A stretch of 64,000 bases of DNA, from the NCBI GenBank assembly GCA_963714375.1, contig CAVQOG010000006.1, positions 186,001 to 250,000 of the forward strand, written 5' to 3'. This DNA is from UBA5794 sp963714375. GTDB taxonomy: Bacteria > Actinomycetota > Acidimicrobiia > Spongiisociales > UBA5794. Shown here piece after piece: positions 7,561 through 17,025 of the stretch (position 1 is its first letter; each line of letters begins with the position of its first letter). The notes under the pieces are model-generated. The model was given only the letters and a program-made list of their open reading frames with translations. It had not been told where the DNA came from and did not search any database. The position numbers were made by a program, and so were the translations under genes.

Positions 7561-10178
7561 TTCGCCGTGAGGGCAGCCCTTGCTGCATTGGTTGCGGCGT
7601 TGATTGCTTCATCCATGGCATGAGCGTGAGGCCCGCCTGCCTGCGCGAGCTTTGGATCTCTGCTGCCTCCTCCGCCGAGTACCGCAGCACCGTCACTGGC
7701 GATCGCACCCGCCGAGGTTCCGGTATCGACGAGATCGTCAGTGACGAAGACGACGAATGCGGCCTTCCCATCTGTCACGGATCCAAGGACACCGATCCCT
7801 GACCCGATACGGTCACGAACCTGGAACGCCAGTGACCGGATACCGTCCGAGCCGAGACCATCCACTCGCCCCGATACCATCTTGGCCGTTCCGATGTCTT
7901 CGGCATCGTTGAGCAGCGTGACTGCGACACTTGCGCGGTCTCGATCCTCGAACTCTCCGAGCCGGGCTTCAGTTGCGTGGAGCTGATCGGTCAGGGAACG
8001 GGCAGCGTCGACGACCCTCCCCGGCTGGCTTCTCAGTACTTCAGCCACCTCGCTCAGGGTTGCACGAAGGTCTGACAGATGGGCGTAGGCAGCAGAACCG
8101 GTAAGCGCCTCAACGCGACGGATGTTGGATCCGACCGAGCCTTCGCTCACCAGCACAAGAGGTCCGACCTGGCCGGTTGACGGTACGTGGGTCCCTCCAC
8201 AGAACTCCGTGGAAAAGCTTCCCGTATTGACAACACGGACGGTTTCGCCGTATTTGTCTCCGAAGAAGGCGATTGCCCCCATCTTCTCCGCCTCGGCCTT
8301 GGAGGTCTCGATTGTTGTCACCGCCTCGTTCGCGATGATCCGTTCGTTCACCTCTCTTTCGATATGTTGGAGCTCGGCTGGTGCGACGGCATCGAAATGT
8401 GAGAAGTCGAATCGGAGTCGGTCTGGGGCTACGAGCGAGCCCGCCTGATGGACGTGTTCTCCCACAACATCACGCAGCGCCCAGTGGAGAATGTGCGTGC
8501 CCGTGTGGTTCTTCCGTGTTCGTTCCCGCCTCATCCGGTCAACAGCGAGGATCGCGTCCTGTCCGCGGTGCACCGAGCCCTTGATGACCTTCGCCTTGTG
8601 CCCATGGACGCCGGGGAGTGCGAACTGGGTATCGAGAACCTTGAGCACACCCGTTTCGGTGGTAATCGTTCCGGTGTCACCGACCTGTCCACCGGATTCG
8701 GCGTAGAACGGTGTCTTGTCAACGAACACCTCCACCTCGGTGCCTTCCCCCACTTCTTCGACTGAGTCACCTTCCAGGAGGATCGACAGAACGGTCCCCG
8801 GCGCATCCAATGCGTCATATCCGACGAAAACAGACTGCTCGATCCCGCCAAGGGCGGAGCGATACGTCTCTACTTCCTCGCCTCCGTGATCGGCTCTGAA
8901 AGCGGCCCTTGCTCGGTCCCTCTGGGCGTTCATTTCGATATCGAAGCCATCCCGATCAACGGTCAGGTCGTGGTCGGCCGCCATCTCGATGGTGAGATCG
9001 ATTGGGAACCCGAACGTGTCATGCAACTTGAATGCGACGCTGCCCGAGATGTGACGATTGCTGCCCATCGCTGCGATTTCTTCACGCAACAGCTGTTCGC
9101 CAGACGCGAGGGTCCTTGTGAATCCCTCTTCTTCGCGCTCGGCCATCTCCTTGATGAAATCGGCGTTGGCAACGAGGTCTGGATACGCCGCTCCCATTTC
9201 TGCAACAGTGACATCAACCAGCGCCGGGACGATGGGATCGGTCGAACCCAGGAGGTGGGCATGGCGTACCACCCGCCGCAGGAGCCGCCGCAGGATGTAA
9301 CCCCTGCCCTCATTTGAGGGAACCACACCATCGTTGATCAGGAATGTCAGTGCCCTCCCGTGATCGGCAAGGATGCGAAGCGAAACATCGGACCGTTCGT
9401 CGGCTCCGTACGAGACGCCGGTACGGTTCTCACCGACGGCCATAACGGCACGAAGCGTGTCGATTTCAAACACCGATTCGACGCCTTGAAGCACCATTGC
9501 AGTCCGTTCGAGTCCCATGCCGGTGTCGATCGATTTCATCGGAAGGTCACCGACGACACGGAACGGCTCGTCCTGGACATACTGCATGAAGACAAGATTG
9601 CAGATCTCCATGTAGCGGCCCTCATCGACAATCGGTCCACCCTCGATTCCGTATTTCGGGCCCCGATCGAAGAACACCTCTGAGTCGGGGCCTGCCGGCC
9701 CTGCGACACCCATGTGCCAGAAGTTGTCCCGATCGGTGCGCTGCACACGGTTCGGATCGATGCCAACGCCGTCGATCCAGATCTCGGCAGCCTCGTCGTC
9801 GTCGTCGTGGACGGTATACCAGAGCCGATCCGGATCAAGCCCGTACTGTTCGGTAAGCAACTCGTAGGCAAGCGGTATCGCCGTCTCCTTGAAGTAGTCA
9901 CCGAACGAGAAGCTTCCGAGCATCTCGAAGAAGGACAAATGGCGAGCCGTTGTTCCCAGAACCTCAATGTCCGCAGTTCGAATGCACTTCTGCGAACTGA
10001 CAGCACGTGGGTATGGCGGTACCTCCTCACCAAGCAAAAAGGACTTGAACGGCACCATGCCAGCGACGGTTAACAGCAGCGAAGGGTCGACCGGAATCAA
10101 CGACGCTGAATGCACACGGGTGTGTTCGTGTGCTTCAAAGAAGTCGAGGAACGTGCTGCGCACATCGTTGCTGTTCAT
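7557..10178 (-). CDS. alaS: Alanyl-tRNA synthetase
   Basis: 873 residues, full length: class II catalytic core (RTADIEVLGTTARHLSFFEMLGSF region), tRNA recognition domain, an editing domain with HTGTHILHWALR and the CGGTHVPSTG zinc motif, and the glycine-rich C-Ala domain (SDGAAVLGGGGSRDPKLAQAGG). It charges tRNA-Ala and clears mischarged Ser/Gly. It is followed by ruvX and mltG as in mycobacteria and streptomycetes. Confidence 0.98.
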   Translation of the reverse strand: MNSNDVRSTFLDFFEAHEHTRVHSASLIPVDPSLLLTVAGMVPFKSFLLGEEVPPYPRAVSSQKCIRTADIEVLGTTARHLSFFEMLGSFSFGDYFKETAIPLAYELLTEQYGLDPDRLWYTVHDDDDEAAEIWIDGVGIDPNRVQRTDRDNFWHMGVAGPAGPDSEVFFDRGPKYGIEGGPIVDEGRYMEICNLVFMQYVQDEPFRVVGDLPMKSIDTGMGLERTAMVLQGVESVFEIDTLRAVMAVGENRTGVSYGADERSDVSLRILADHGRALTFLINDGVVPSNEGRGYILRRLLRRVVRHAHLLGSTDPIVPALVDVTVAEMGAAYPDLVANADFIKEMAEREEEGFTRTLASGEQLLREEIAAMGSNRHISGSVAFKLHDTFGFPIDLTIEMAADHDLTVDRDGFDIEMNAQRDRARAAFRADHGGEEVETYRSALGGIEQSVFVGYDALDAPGTVLSILLEGDSVEEVGEGTEVEVFVDKTPFYAESGGQVGDTGTITTETGVLKVLDTQFALPGVHGHKAKVIKGSVHRGQDAILAVDRMRRERTRKNHTGTHILHWALRDVVGEHVHQAGSLVAPDRLRFDFSHFDAVAPAELQHIEREVNERIIANEAVTTIETSKAEAEKMGAIAFFGDKYGETVRVVNTGSFSTEFCGGTHVPSTGQVGPLVLVSEGSVGSNIRRVEALTGSAAYAHLSDLRATLSEVAEVLRSQPGRVVDAARSLTDQLHATEARLGEFEDRDRASVAVTLLNDAEDIGTAKMVSGRVDGLGSDGIRSLAFQVRDRIGSGIGVLGSVTDGKAAFVVFVTDDLVDTGTSAGAIASDGAAVLGGGGSRDPKLAQAGGPHAHAMDEAINAATNAARAALTAK

Positions 10179-10221
10179 AGGGCGTAGAGGTTAGCGACGC
10201 ACTGATCTGCGCAGTTGACTC

Positions 10222-10443
10222 TTAGGTGTCGGACTCCGCCTCGGCATCAGTATCTCGTTCCGCCGAACGTTGAAGGGCTCTACCGGCTGCTTCGACGATA
10301 TCTGCTCCGTACGAGGCGACGATGCGGGCGACACCGTCGGCGTCGAGGCGCTCTTTCATTGAGCGAGCACGCTTGACGATCATGACAGCGACGACCGCTG
10401 AGACGACGACGCCGTAAAGAAACCATCTGAGTCTCGTGAACAT
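10222..10443 (-). CDS. Small membrane protein upstream of alaS
   Basis: 73 residues from ATG 10443, starting MFTRLRWFLYG. There is one membrane helix (about residues 5-22) and a charged amphipathic tail. A TTG 14 codons upstream (10485) is open too but would abut the rarA stop. Its place between rarA and alaS and its look recall the short DUF6167-type proteins found before alaS in streptomycetes; this is an inference from position and composition. Function unknown. Confidence 0.7.
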   Translation of the reverse strand: MFTRLRWFLYGVVVSAVVAVMIVKRARSMKERLDADGVARIVASYGADIVEAAGRALQRSAERDTDAEAESDT

Positions 10444-10485
10444 GTTTCGCAACGTACCACCACTTCGCTGGCTAGTGATCCGCAA

Positions 10486-11823
10486 CTAGGAGCGCCGGGG
10501 TTTTCCCAAGATGCGGTCAATCTTGGCGAGGCGATCGGCAAGAATCGTCTCGTCCCCAACACGCTTCGGCGAATACACGGTGGCTCCCGCAATGGACTCT
10601 GGCAGATAGGCCTGTTCCACAATGCCACGCGGATCGCTGTGGGGGTATCGGTATCCGACGCCAAAGCCAAAATCTCGGTCACCCGCGGTCGAACCTGACC
10701 GGAGATGTGACGGAACCTCACCCGAATGGTCTGAAGCGATCAGCTCGCTCGTCGCACCCATGGCCACCTTCACGGAGTCGGATTTGGGAGCAAGCGCAAG
10801 GTAGAGAGCTGCGTGGGACATGGCGTAGTTTGCTTCGGGGAGTCCAACCACTTCGACGGCGCGAAACGCGTCGGTCGCGACTGTCAATGCGGTCGAATCG
10901 GCAAGACCAACATCCTCAGACGCGAAGATCACCATGCGGCGAGCAATGAACTTGGGATCTTCTCCCGCCTCGATCATCGTCTGGAGCCAGTACATCACGG
11001 CGTCGGGGTCCGAGCCGCGCATCGACTTGATGAATGCTGAGATGACGTCGTAGTGGCGATCCCCTGCCCTGTCATATCTGATGATGCGTCGCTGAAGGGC
11101 TTCCTCGACGACGGCAAGCCCAATCTCCGTGTCATCCCGACCGGCAATGATCGTGGCGGCAACGTCGACCGTGTTGAGTGCGAGGCGGGCATCACCTCCC
11201 ACCCGTTCGGAAACAGCGGTGCGTGCTTCATCCGTGATCGTTACCCCGGTGATGCCACGCATGGGGTCAGCAAACGCAGCGTCGATCAGGGCGACAACTT
11301 CGTCCGACGTCAGTGCCTCGGTACGAAACACGGTGGCCCGCGAGATGAGAGGAGAGTTGACCTCGAAGAACGGGTTCTCCGTGGTGGCGCCAATCAACGT
11401 GATCGTTCCGTCCTCAACCCCTGGAAGCAGTGCATCCTGTTGCGCCTTCGTGAATCGATGGATCTCGTCGAGGAACAGGATCGTTTGTCCGCGGCCCTCT
11501 CCGAGGCGCTGGTCTGCCCTGGCCAGCACCTCCCGAACGTCTTTGACCCCTGCGCTCGTCGCCGAAAGCTGCTCAAAGGACCCGCCAACCGTCGAAGCCG
11601 CGATGCGGGCAAGGGTTGTCTTGCCCGAACCGGGAGGTCCCCACAGGATCACGGACCCGAGTCGACCCGATTCAACCATTGAGCGGAACGCGGCTCCCTC
11701 ATGGAGTAGATGGAGTTGACCGATGACCTCATCGAGCGTTCGAGGGCGCATCCGTGCAGGCAAAGGGGCGCCGGCCCGCTTCGCGTCGTCTCGTGCTGAA
11801 GCAAAGAGATCGGATGCCGACAT
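10486..11823 (-). CDS. rarA: Replication-associated recombination AAA+ ATPase RarA/MgsA
   Basis: 445 residues from ATG 11823 (MSASDLFASARDDAKRAG), which overlaps the aspS stop (TGATG). The Walker A box is WGPPGSGKTTLAR, Walker B is FLDEIHRF, and sensor 1 is IGATTENPFFEVN. The C-terminal MgsA domain shows YPHSDPRG and a tail typical of RarA. It acts at stalled forks and resembles clamp-loader subunits. The longer reading frame upstream of 11823 overlaps aspS and is unlikely to be used. Confidence 0.94.
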   Translation of the reverse strand: MSASDLFASARDDAKRAGAPLPARMRPRTLDEVIGQLHLLHEGAAFRSMVESGRLGSVILWGPPGSGKTTLARIAASTVGGSFEQLSATSAGVKDVREVLARADQRLGEGRGQTILFLDEIHRFTKAQQDALLPGVEDGTITLIGATTENPFFEVNSPLISRATVFRTEALTSDEVVALIDAAFADPMRGITGVTITDEARTAVSERVGGDARLALNTVDVAATIIAGRDDTEIGLAVVEEALQRRIIRYDRAGDRHYDVISAFIKSMRGSDPDAVMYWLQTMIEAGEDPKFIARRMVIFASEDVGLADSTALTVATDAFRAVEVVGLPEANYAMSHAALYLALAPKSDSVKVAMGATSELIASDHSGEVPSHLRSGSTAGDRDFGFGVGYRYPHSDPRGIVEQAYLPESIAGATVYSPKRVGDETILADRLAKIDRILGKPRRS

Positions 11824-13679
11824 CACATGTCGGACGTCGGACGTCGGACTTCGGGTGTCGGAGGGGCGCTGTCGACTTCCTCCGCCCACGCTGCAATGAC
11901 GTCCGGGGAGACACGAATTCCCAGCTCGTCGAGCTGATCGGTTTCGACGCGGCTCGGCGAACCAGTCAATGGGTCAGCTCCCGTTTGCGTCTTGGGGAAT
12001 GGGATGACCTCACGGATGTTGGGCTCACCTTGCAAGATGGAGACGAACCGTGCGATTCCAATGGCAAAACCGGCATGGGGTGGTGTTCCGTATCGGAGCG
12101 CCTGAAGGAACCAGCCGAAACGGCCCTCCGCGTCCTCGTCGCTGATTCCCATCACCTCGAAGACCTTGGCCTGCATTGCTGCATCATGGATTCGAACACT
12201 GCCCGATCCGAGCTCCGAGCCGTTGAGCACCAGATCGTATGCTTTTGATACGGCGGTTTCGGGTGAGTTCACGAGCGTATCGAGGTCTGCTGGTGCGGTG
12301 AAGGGGTGATGGGCAGGGGAAAGGGTCCCATCCTCGCTGACTTCGAATACAGGGAAGTCCACAACAAACGCAAAAGCAAGCTCGTCGTGTCCCTCTGGCT
12401 GACCGACATGAAGCCGCATCCGTCCGAGAACGTCGAGGACGATATCCGTGAGATCTGCCACAATCAGCAACGTATCGCCGGGTGTCGCGGTGAGCATCGA
12501 TGCAATACCGCCTCGTTCGGCTTCGGACAGGAATTTTGCCACCGGCGAGCGAAGCGACCCATCCTCCTCAACGACCATCCACACCAAGCCTTTGGCGCCC
12601 GCGTCCTGGGCTGTTGAAACAAGGGCGTCAAGGCCCGAGCGAGCGAGTCCAAGCTGACCACCGTTGATCCCTCGCACCGACCCCCCATCTGCAAGAACTC
12701 CGGCGAAAGCTTTGAAGTCTGTTTCTTCGAATGTATCCGACAGGTCGACGATCTTCATGTCGAAACGGATGTCTGGCTTGTCCGAACCGTAGTTCTCCAT
12801 AGCTTCGGCGTACGTCATGCGAACGAACGGATCAGAACCAATCGTGTGGCCGAGATCGGCAACCACGCGCCTCGCAACGAGTTCAATCGTTTGGAGGACC
12901 TCCTCCTGCCCCCAGAATGCACCTTCGAAATCAAGTTGTGTGAATTCGACTTGGCGATCAGCGCGGAAGTCCTCGTCTCGGTAGCACCGCGCGACCTGGT
13001 AGTACCGTTCGACGCCGCCGATCATCAGCAACTGCTTGAACAACTGTGGCGACTGCGGAAGTGCATAGAACTGCCCCTGCCTCAGCCGAGATGGAACAAG
13101 CATGTCACGTGCGCCTTCGGGGGTGGATGCGATGAGGGTTGGCGTCTCCACCTCGAGAAAGCCCTGCTCGTCCATGACGTTTCGCATGGCGCGGATCGCC
13201 TTGGACCGTGCCCTGAGGTTCTGCGACACCCGATCGCGCCGCATGTCGAGATAGCGATACTGCAGTCGGAGTCCCTCATCAATATCCGTGCGCCCATCAA
13301 GGGGAAAAGGCAGGGGTTCTGATGTGCTCAGAACAATCAGTCGCTCAGCGACCACCTCCACGGCTCCCGTAGGCAGATCCACGTTGGCGGTGCCTTCTGG
13401 TCGAGGACGAACCGTTCCCGTTACCTGCACGCAGTACTCGGTGCGCAGGCCATGAAGCACGTCTTCTGACGCTGGAGAATCCTCAGGGTTCAGGACCACT
13501 TGAACAAAGCCCGTGGAATCCCGCAGGTCGATGAAGATCACTCCACCATGATCTCGACGCCGACCGATCCACCCGGCGAGCTGCACCTCGGTTTCCGAGT
13601 CGCTGTCGCGCAGTAGTCCGGCACCGATCGTCTTCAGGAGACCCGTGTTCCTCACGGCATCTATCGGTTCTTGAGCCAT
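11823..13679 (-). CDS. aspS: Aspartyl-tRNA synthetase (Asp/Asn, bacterial type)
   Basis: 618 residues from ATG 13679, chosen because AAAGGAG lies 8 nt upstream; this overlaps the hisS 3' end by 19 nt. It has an OB-fold anticodon domain (AGWIGRRRDHGGVIFIDLRD), class II motif 2 (ARCYRDEDFRADRQVEFTQLDFE), the bacterial GAD insertion, and motif 3 (GFAIGIARFV). The last codons (PEVRRPTSDM) are encoded by a 7-bp tandem repeat, so the tail beyond the normal C-terminus is probably recent. Confidence 0.97.
   Translation of the reverse strand: MAQEPIDAVRNTGLLKTIGAGLLRDSDSETEVQLAGWIGRRRDHGGVIFIDLRDSTGFVQVVLNPEDSPASEDVLHGLRTEYCVQVTGTVRPRPEGTANVDLPTGAVEVVAERLIVLSTSEPLPFPLDGRTDIDEGLRLQYRYLDMRRDRVSQNLRARSKAIRAMRNVMDEQGFLEVETPTLIASTPEGARDMLVPSRLRQGQFYALPQSPQLFKQLLMIGGVERYYQVARCYRDEDFRADRQVEFTQLDFEGAFWGQEEVLQTIELVARRVVADLGHTIGSDPFVRMTYAEAMENYGSDKPDIRFDMKIVDLSDTFEETDFKAFAGVLADGGSVRGINGGQLGLARSGLDALVSTAQDAGAKGLVWMVVEEDGSLRSPVAKFLSEAERGGIASMLTATPGDTLLIVADLTDIVLDVLGRMRLHVGQPEGHDELAFAFVVDFPVFEVSEDGTLSPAHHPFTAPADLDTLVNSPETAVSKAYDLVLNGSELGSGSVRIHDAAMQAKVFEVMGISDEDAEGRFGWFLQALRYGTPPHAGFAIGIARFVSILQGEPNIREVIPFPKTQTGADPLTGSPSRVETDQLDELGIRVSPDVIAAWAEEVDSAPPTPEVRRPTSDM
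11829..11849. repeat. 7-bp triplicate repeat at the 3' end of aspS
   Basis: Three perfect head-to-tail copies of GTCGGAC, followed by related sequence (TTCGGGTGTCGG), encode the last residues of AspS just before the rarA start. A 7-bp unit inside a gene shifts frame between copies, so copy-number change would rewrite the tail. Confidence 0.8.
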
Positions 13680-14908
13680 TCGGCGATCTCCTTTACACCA
13701 ATGAGTGATTGCTCGCCCGTGGCGAGGTCGCGAATGGTGACGGTGTTCTGGTTCCATTCATCACCGACGACCGCCGCAGAGACTGATCGTCGTCGATCAG
13801 CCTCCTTGAATTGGGCCTTGACCGATCGTTGGGTATCCGTCATGTCGACTCTGATTCCCTCGGCTCTCAGTTCCGACACGAAGAGACGCGCCTGGGAACG
13901 AAGCGACTCGTCCACCACCACGACGAAGACGTCCAGGGCTGGGGAATCCAAGGGTATGTCAGAGGCAAGAAGGATCCGGTCAATACCCATCGCCAAACCA
14001 ACAGCAGGTGTCGGCTTTCCTCCGAGGATCTCAAAGAGCCCGTCGTAGCGCCCCCCTCCCCCAACGGCGCTCTGTGCCGCTCCGTATTCTGTCGCTATGT
14101 ACTCCCACACAGTTCTGTTGTAGTAGTCCAAACCGCGGACGAGCTTGTCATTGATGACATAGGGGATGTCGAGAGCCTCGAGCCCCGCCTTCACGGCTTC
14201 AAAGTGCTCCTGTGCCTCGGCACCGAGGTGGTCGATCGGGACGGGTGCGGCCTTCATGACATCAACATCGGCTTTCGAGTCGAGAGCGCGCATCGGATTC
14301 GTATCGATACGTATTCTCGCGTCCCGGGAAAGCTCGCTTTCGTGAGCTTTGAGATACGCCGAGATCTCAGCTCGGTACGCAGCGCGGTCCATCGGGTCTC
14401 CGATCGAGTTGAGATGCACCTCAACGCCCGGCACCCCAAGCTCTTCGAGGAGCCGGTAGCCGAATTCGATGACCTCGACGTCTGCCTCAGAGGAATCGGA
14501 CCCGAGGTATTCAACGCCACCCTGATAAAACTGCCGCATTCTCCCCTTCTGGGGCCGTTCATATCGGAACATCGGCCCCCAGTAGGCACCTTTGAAGCGC
14601 CCAGTCGCACCACTTTGGATGGCTGCGCGGACCACGGATGCGGTTGCTTCGGGACGCAGCGTCACGCTTCTGTCCCCACGGTCGACGAACGTGTACATCT
14701 GCTTTTCGACGACCTCAGTGTCCTGACCGACTCCTCGCGCAAAGACCTCGGTGTGTTCGAAGATCGGGGTCAGGACCAGGTCATAACCAAATCGCTCTGC
14801 CAAGTCTTCGAAGATCCGATGGGCCATCCTCCACCGATCAGACTCTGGGGCAAGGACGTCGGCAGTCCCCTTCGGTCGAACAAGTCGATCATTTTTTGGT
14901 TCGGTCAT
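13661..14908 (-). CDS. hisS: Histidyl-tRNA synthetase
   Basis: 415 residues. Class II motifs are evident: RPKGTADVLAPES, LRPEATASVVRA (motif 2 region), RYERPQKGRMRQFYQ, LVRGLDYYNRTVWEY, and GGGGRYDGLFEILGG. It charges tRNA-His. The start overlaps the preceding metallo-hydrolase gene by 4 nt. In mycobacteria a glyoxalase-II-like hydrolase also precedes hisS. Confidence 0.97.
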   Translation of the reverse strand: MTEPKNDRLVRPKGTADVLAPESDRWRMAHRIFEDLAERFGYDLVLTPIFEHTEVFARGVGQDTEVVEKQMYTFVDRGDRSVTLRPEATASVVRAAIQSGATGRFKGAYWGPMFRYERPQKGRMRQFYQGGVEYLGSDSSEADVEVIEFGYRLLEELGVPGVEVHLNSIGDPMDRAAYRAEISAYLKAHESELSRDARIRIDTNPMRALDSKADVDVMKAAPVPIDHLGAEAQEHFEAVKAGLEALDIPYVINDKLVRGLDYYNRTVWEYIATEYGAAQSAVGGGGRYDGLFEILGGKPTPAVGLAMGIDRILLASDIPLDSPALDVFVVVVDESLRSQARLFVSELRAEGIRVDMTDTQRSVKAQFKEADRRRSVSAAVVGDEWNQNTVTIRDLATGEQSLIGVKEIAEWLKNR

Positions 14909-15564
14909 AGGAGTTCTCTCAGGAAGGGATTCGAGAGCCGTTCGGCCAAAAGCGTAGTGGTGGGTCCGTGGCCTGGCAGGACCGCGGTGTCTGGCGCAAG
15001 GGGCAGCACGGATTCGCGCATCGATTCCATGAGTTGTTCGAACGACCCACCGGGAAGGTCGGTCCGCCCAATCGAGCCCTGGAACAGATGGTCTCCGCTG
15101 AAGAGCACCCCTTCACCCTCAACGTGGAAGCAGCAGTGACCGCGCGTATGGCCCGGAGTGTGGAGTACCTTGAACTCGACACCGGCAAGCGTAAGGGTTT
15201 CGCCATGGAGAAGATCGGTGAATGGACTCGTCACCGTCACATCTACGAGGTCGTCGGCTGGAGCGCCAAGGAGTGCTCTCAGCTGTTCGCGAGGGTGGCG
15301 CGCCATATCCACGTCATCGGGATGGACGTACGTCGTCACACCACCGGTTGCTATGGCATCGATTCCACCGGCGTGATCGACGTGGCCATGGGTGACGAGG
15401 AGCGCAACAGGAGTGAGATCGTGCGCAGCAAGGAGGTCTCCCACCCCACCGGGGTCCGGTGGAGCGTCAACGACGACCGCTGGTCCGCCAGCGGCCGGGG
15501 CAATGACATACGTGTTCGTCTGGAAGTACCACAAGGGTGCGGAGTCGATGAGCATGATCGACAC
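14905..15564 (-). CDS. Metallo-beta-lactamase-fold hydrolase (glyoxalase II-like)
   Basis: 219 residues. The metal-binding motif THGHVDHAGG is present, followed by LHTPGHTRGHCCF and FSGDHLFQGSIGRTDLPGG. The fold is that of GloB-like thiolester hydrolases; the substrate is unknown. The start is GTG 15564 or ATG 15555. Its mycobacterial counterpart lies between hisS and relA; here the region upstream of it is replaced by the accessory island. Confidence 0.9.
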   Translation of the reverse strand: MSIMLIDSAPLWYFQTNTYVIAPAAGGPAVVVDAPPDPGGVGDLLAAHDLTPVALLVTHGHVDHAGGIDAIATGGVTTYVHPDDVDMARHPREQLRALLGAPADDLVDVTVTSPFTDLLHGETLTLAGVEFKVLHTPGHTRGHCCFHVEGEGVLFSGDHLFQGSIGRTDLPGGSFEQLMESMRESVLPLAPDTAVLPGHGPTTTLLAERLSNPFLRELL

Positions 15565-15644
15565 GTCGACAGACTAGACGGAAGTTACGTCGTGGTTGGG
15601 GGCTGAATCCTTGTTCTGGTAACGGTTTCGGGTGAGTCTTGACC

Positions 15645-15674
15645 ACTATGCGTAGACACTAAACTACTTGACAA
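15645..15674 (-). promoter_or_regulatory. Possible sigma-70-type promoter for the hydrolase-hisS operon
   Basis: On the minus strand TTGTCA (15674-15669) and CATAGT (15650-15645) are separated by 18 bp, about 75 nt before the hydrolase start. This is a by-eye match only. Confidence 0.3.
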
Positions 15675-15989
15675 GAATAGTGATCAGCGGACCACCAGTC
15701 CAGAACTCGTTCATACTCGGCGTGCTCGATGCCTCGCGGCCGACATCGCCAACAGACGAAATGGCACTTGAACGAAGTGTTCGGAGCGCCATCGCCTGGC
15801 GTTGAGATACCGAGAAGGAGTCGTCTCTGCTTCCTTGCCGGGTTCCAGCCGATAGCGAGTCTCGGAAATACGCGGCTTCGTTTGACTCGATCCAAACGCT
15901 GCTCTGCAATGGCAGCGACGACCTCACCATCCACAAGCACGCAGGCTGGGCAGGTGATGACATCGTGGGCATATCCCCAGAATGTTCAT
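15659..15989 (-). pseudogene. Carbamoyltransferase (NodU/CmcH family), N-terminal frameshifted remnant
   Basis: An ATG at 15989 begins MNILGI, the usual start of CmcH/NodU carbamoyltransferases. A one-base shift later the reading continues in another frame as GYAHD, ACVLVDGEVVAAIAEQR and LDRVKRSRVFPRLAI. This matches the conserved N-terminus of the family. Similarity then stops and the frame closes at 15659. The remaining ~450-500 residues are missing. The family O-carbamoylates sugars or antibiotics, so this was plausibly part of the surface-polysaccharide locus. The call rests on about 45 residues. Confidence 0.55.
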
Positions 15990-16394
15990 TCGATACCTTC
16001 CAATCCGTTGCAAAGCCAGCCCGGGCAACGGGCCAACCAACGTGCCGCCACCATACCGGAAATGAACCGGTTCGGGTCTGCTGGAGGAGGTGTCTGTGTT
16101 GGGTTTCGTGGAGCCAGCTCATTTGAATCAGGCGTGCGGCGGACAATGCGTCCAAGGGCTCCACCAGCACCGGAGGCGAGAGTCCTCCCGACACGCCGGC
16201 GCGACGAGGTGGCACCGACTCTGGACGGATGGTGCTCTTCGACGTACCCGGATACGGAATGCGGTTCCCATCGCCGTATGGCGGCCGAAGCACGTCAATT
16301 CTGGATTGGGTATTGAGGTGACCGAGGCCCGGTGTCGTCGCGCTCCTCGTTGGAGCCGATCTCGCCCTCGCGCGGCCGTGCCTAGAGTCACCGG
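15990..16394. other. Non-coding or decayed stretch before the VanZ-like gene
   Basis: I find no credible gene in these ~400 bases on either strand. The open frames present have no recognisable motifs and contradict one another. It is probably decayed sequence at the left edge of the island. Confidence 0.5.
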
Positions 16395-16943
16395 GTGGGA
16401 AACGAGTACTTCTTCGGGTCACCTTTGGTGACCATTGCTTGGATTGCGGCCACCACGGTCGTGATCAGCGCAGCGGTAGGCGCAATCTCGCATCGAGGCG
16501 GGGCAGACCGAGCGGTGATCGTCGGGCGGTTGGAGGTGGTCTGGCTCGTGGCTGCCCTGGCAGGGGTTGTGATCCTGACGCTGCAACCCGGACTTGATGG
16601 GCTCGGATCCACACTTCTACCAGTCCTCAATCCCGTATCGAACACGAGGCTGGCGGACGCGGTCGCCAACGTTGCCCTCTTCGTGCCCGTCGGCTTCTTC
16701 GCGACCATGGCGTGGAGCAGAAGCGAGCGGCCCGTTGTGCGGGCGACGGGTCTTGCGTTCGTCGTCTCTCTCTCAGTCGAGTTCGCCCAGTGGGTGCTGC
16801 CGATCGGTCGTTCGGCCCAGACCAACGACCTGATCTTCAACACCCTGGGAGGATTCATCGGTGCGATGGCGGGCATTGTTGTGGTGCGGCACTGCTATTG
16901 GTCGGATGCCGTGACAGCCGGTGACACGATTGATGCGGACTGA
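16395..16943 (+). CDS. VanZ-like family membrane protein
   Basis: 182 residues from a GTG start, with about four to five membrane helices. The VanZ-family pattern is present: N-x-x-LFVPVGFF, then SLSVEFAQWVLPIGRSAQTNDLIFNTLGGFIGA. The family is named for a teicoplanin-resistance accessory protein, but most members have no known function. It is the only intact gene at the left end of the island, on the plus strand, next to IS debris. Confidence 0.75.
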   Translation: MGNEYFFGSPLVTIAWIAATTVVISAAVGAISHRGGADRAVIVGRLEVVWLVAALAGVVILTLQPGLDGLGSTLLPVLNPVSNTRLADAVANVALFVPVGFFATMAWSRSERPVVRATGLAFVVSLSVEFAQWVLPIGRSAQTNDLIFNTLGGFIGAMAGIVVVRHCYWSDAVTAGDTIDAD

Positions 16944-17025
16944 CTGTGCTATCTAATTCCTCCTGAAAGAGTAGGTTGTGGTCCTGGCGTTTTGGGTGTG
17001 GCAGGCTGTTCGTTGCCGGATTTGG

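Noticed and set aside
13811..15139. 442-codon plus-strand ORF
   Set aside because: Antisense to hisS and the hydrolase, which have clear family motifs; high GC makes long antisense frames common.
15649..15655. TGCGTAG near the left island edge as a copy of the 36-kb operator
   Set aside because: A 7-bp motif is expected several times by chance in 64 kb on two strands; no phasing or second copy nearby.
15664..16422. 252-codon minus-strand ORF in the island edge
   Set aside because: Arg/Ser/Pro-rich shadow composition and a different frame from the carbamoyltransferase remnant; no recognisable domain.
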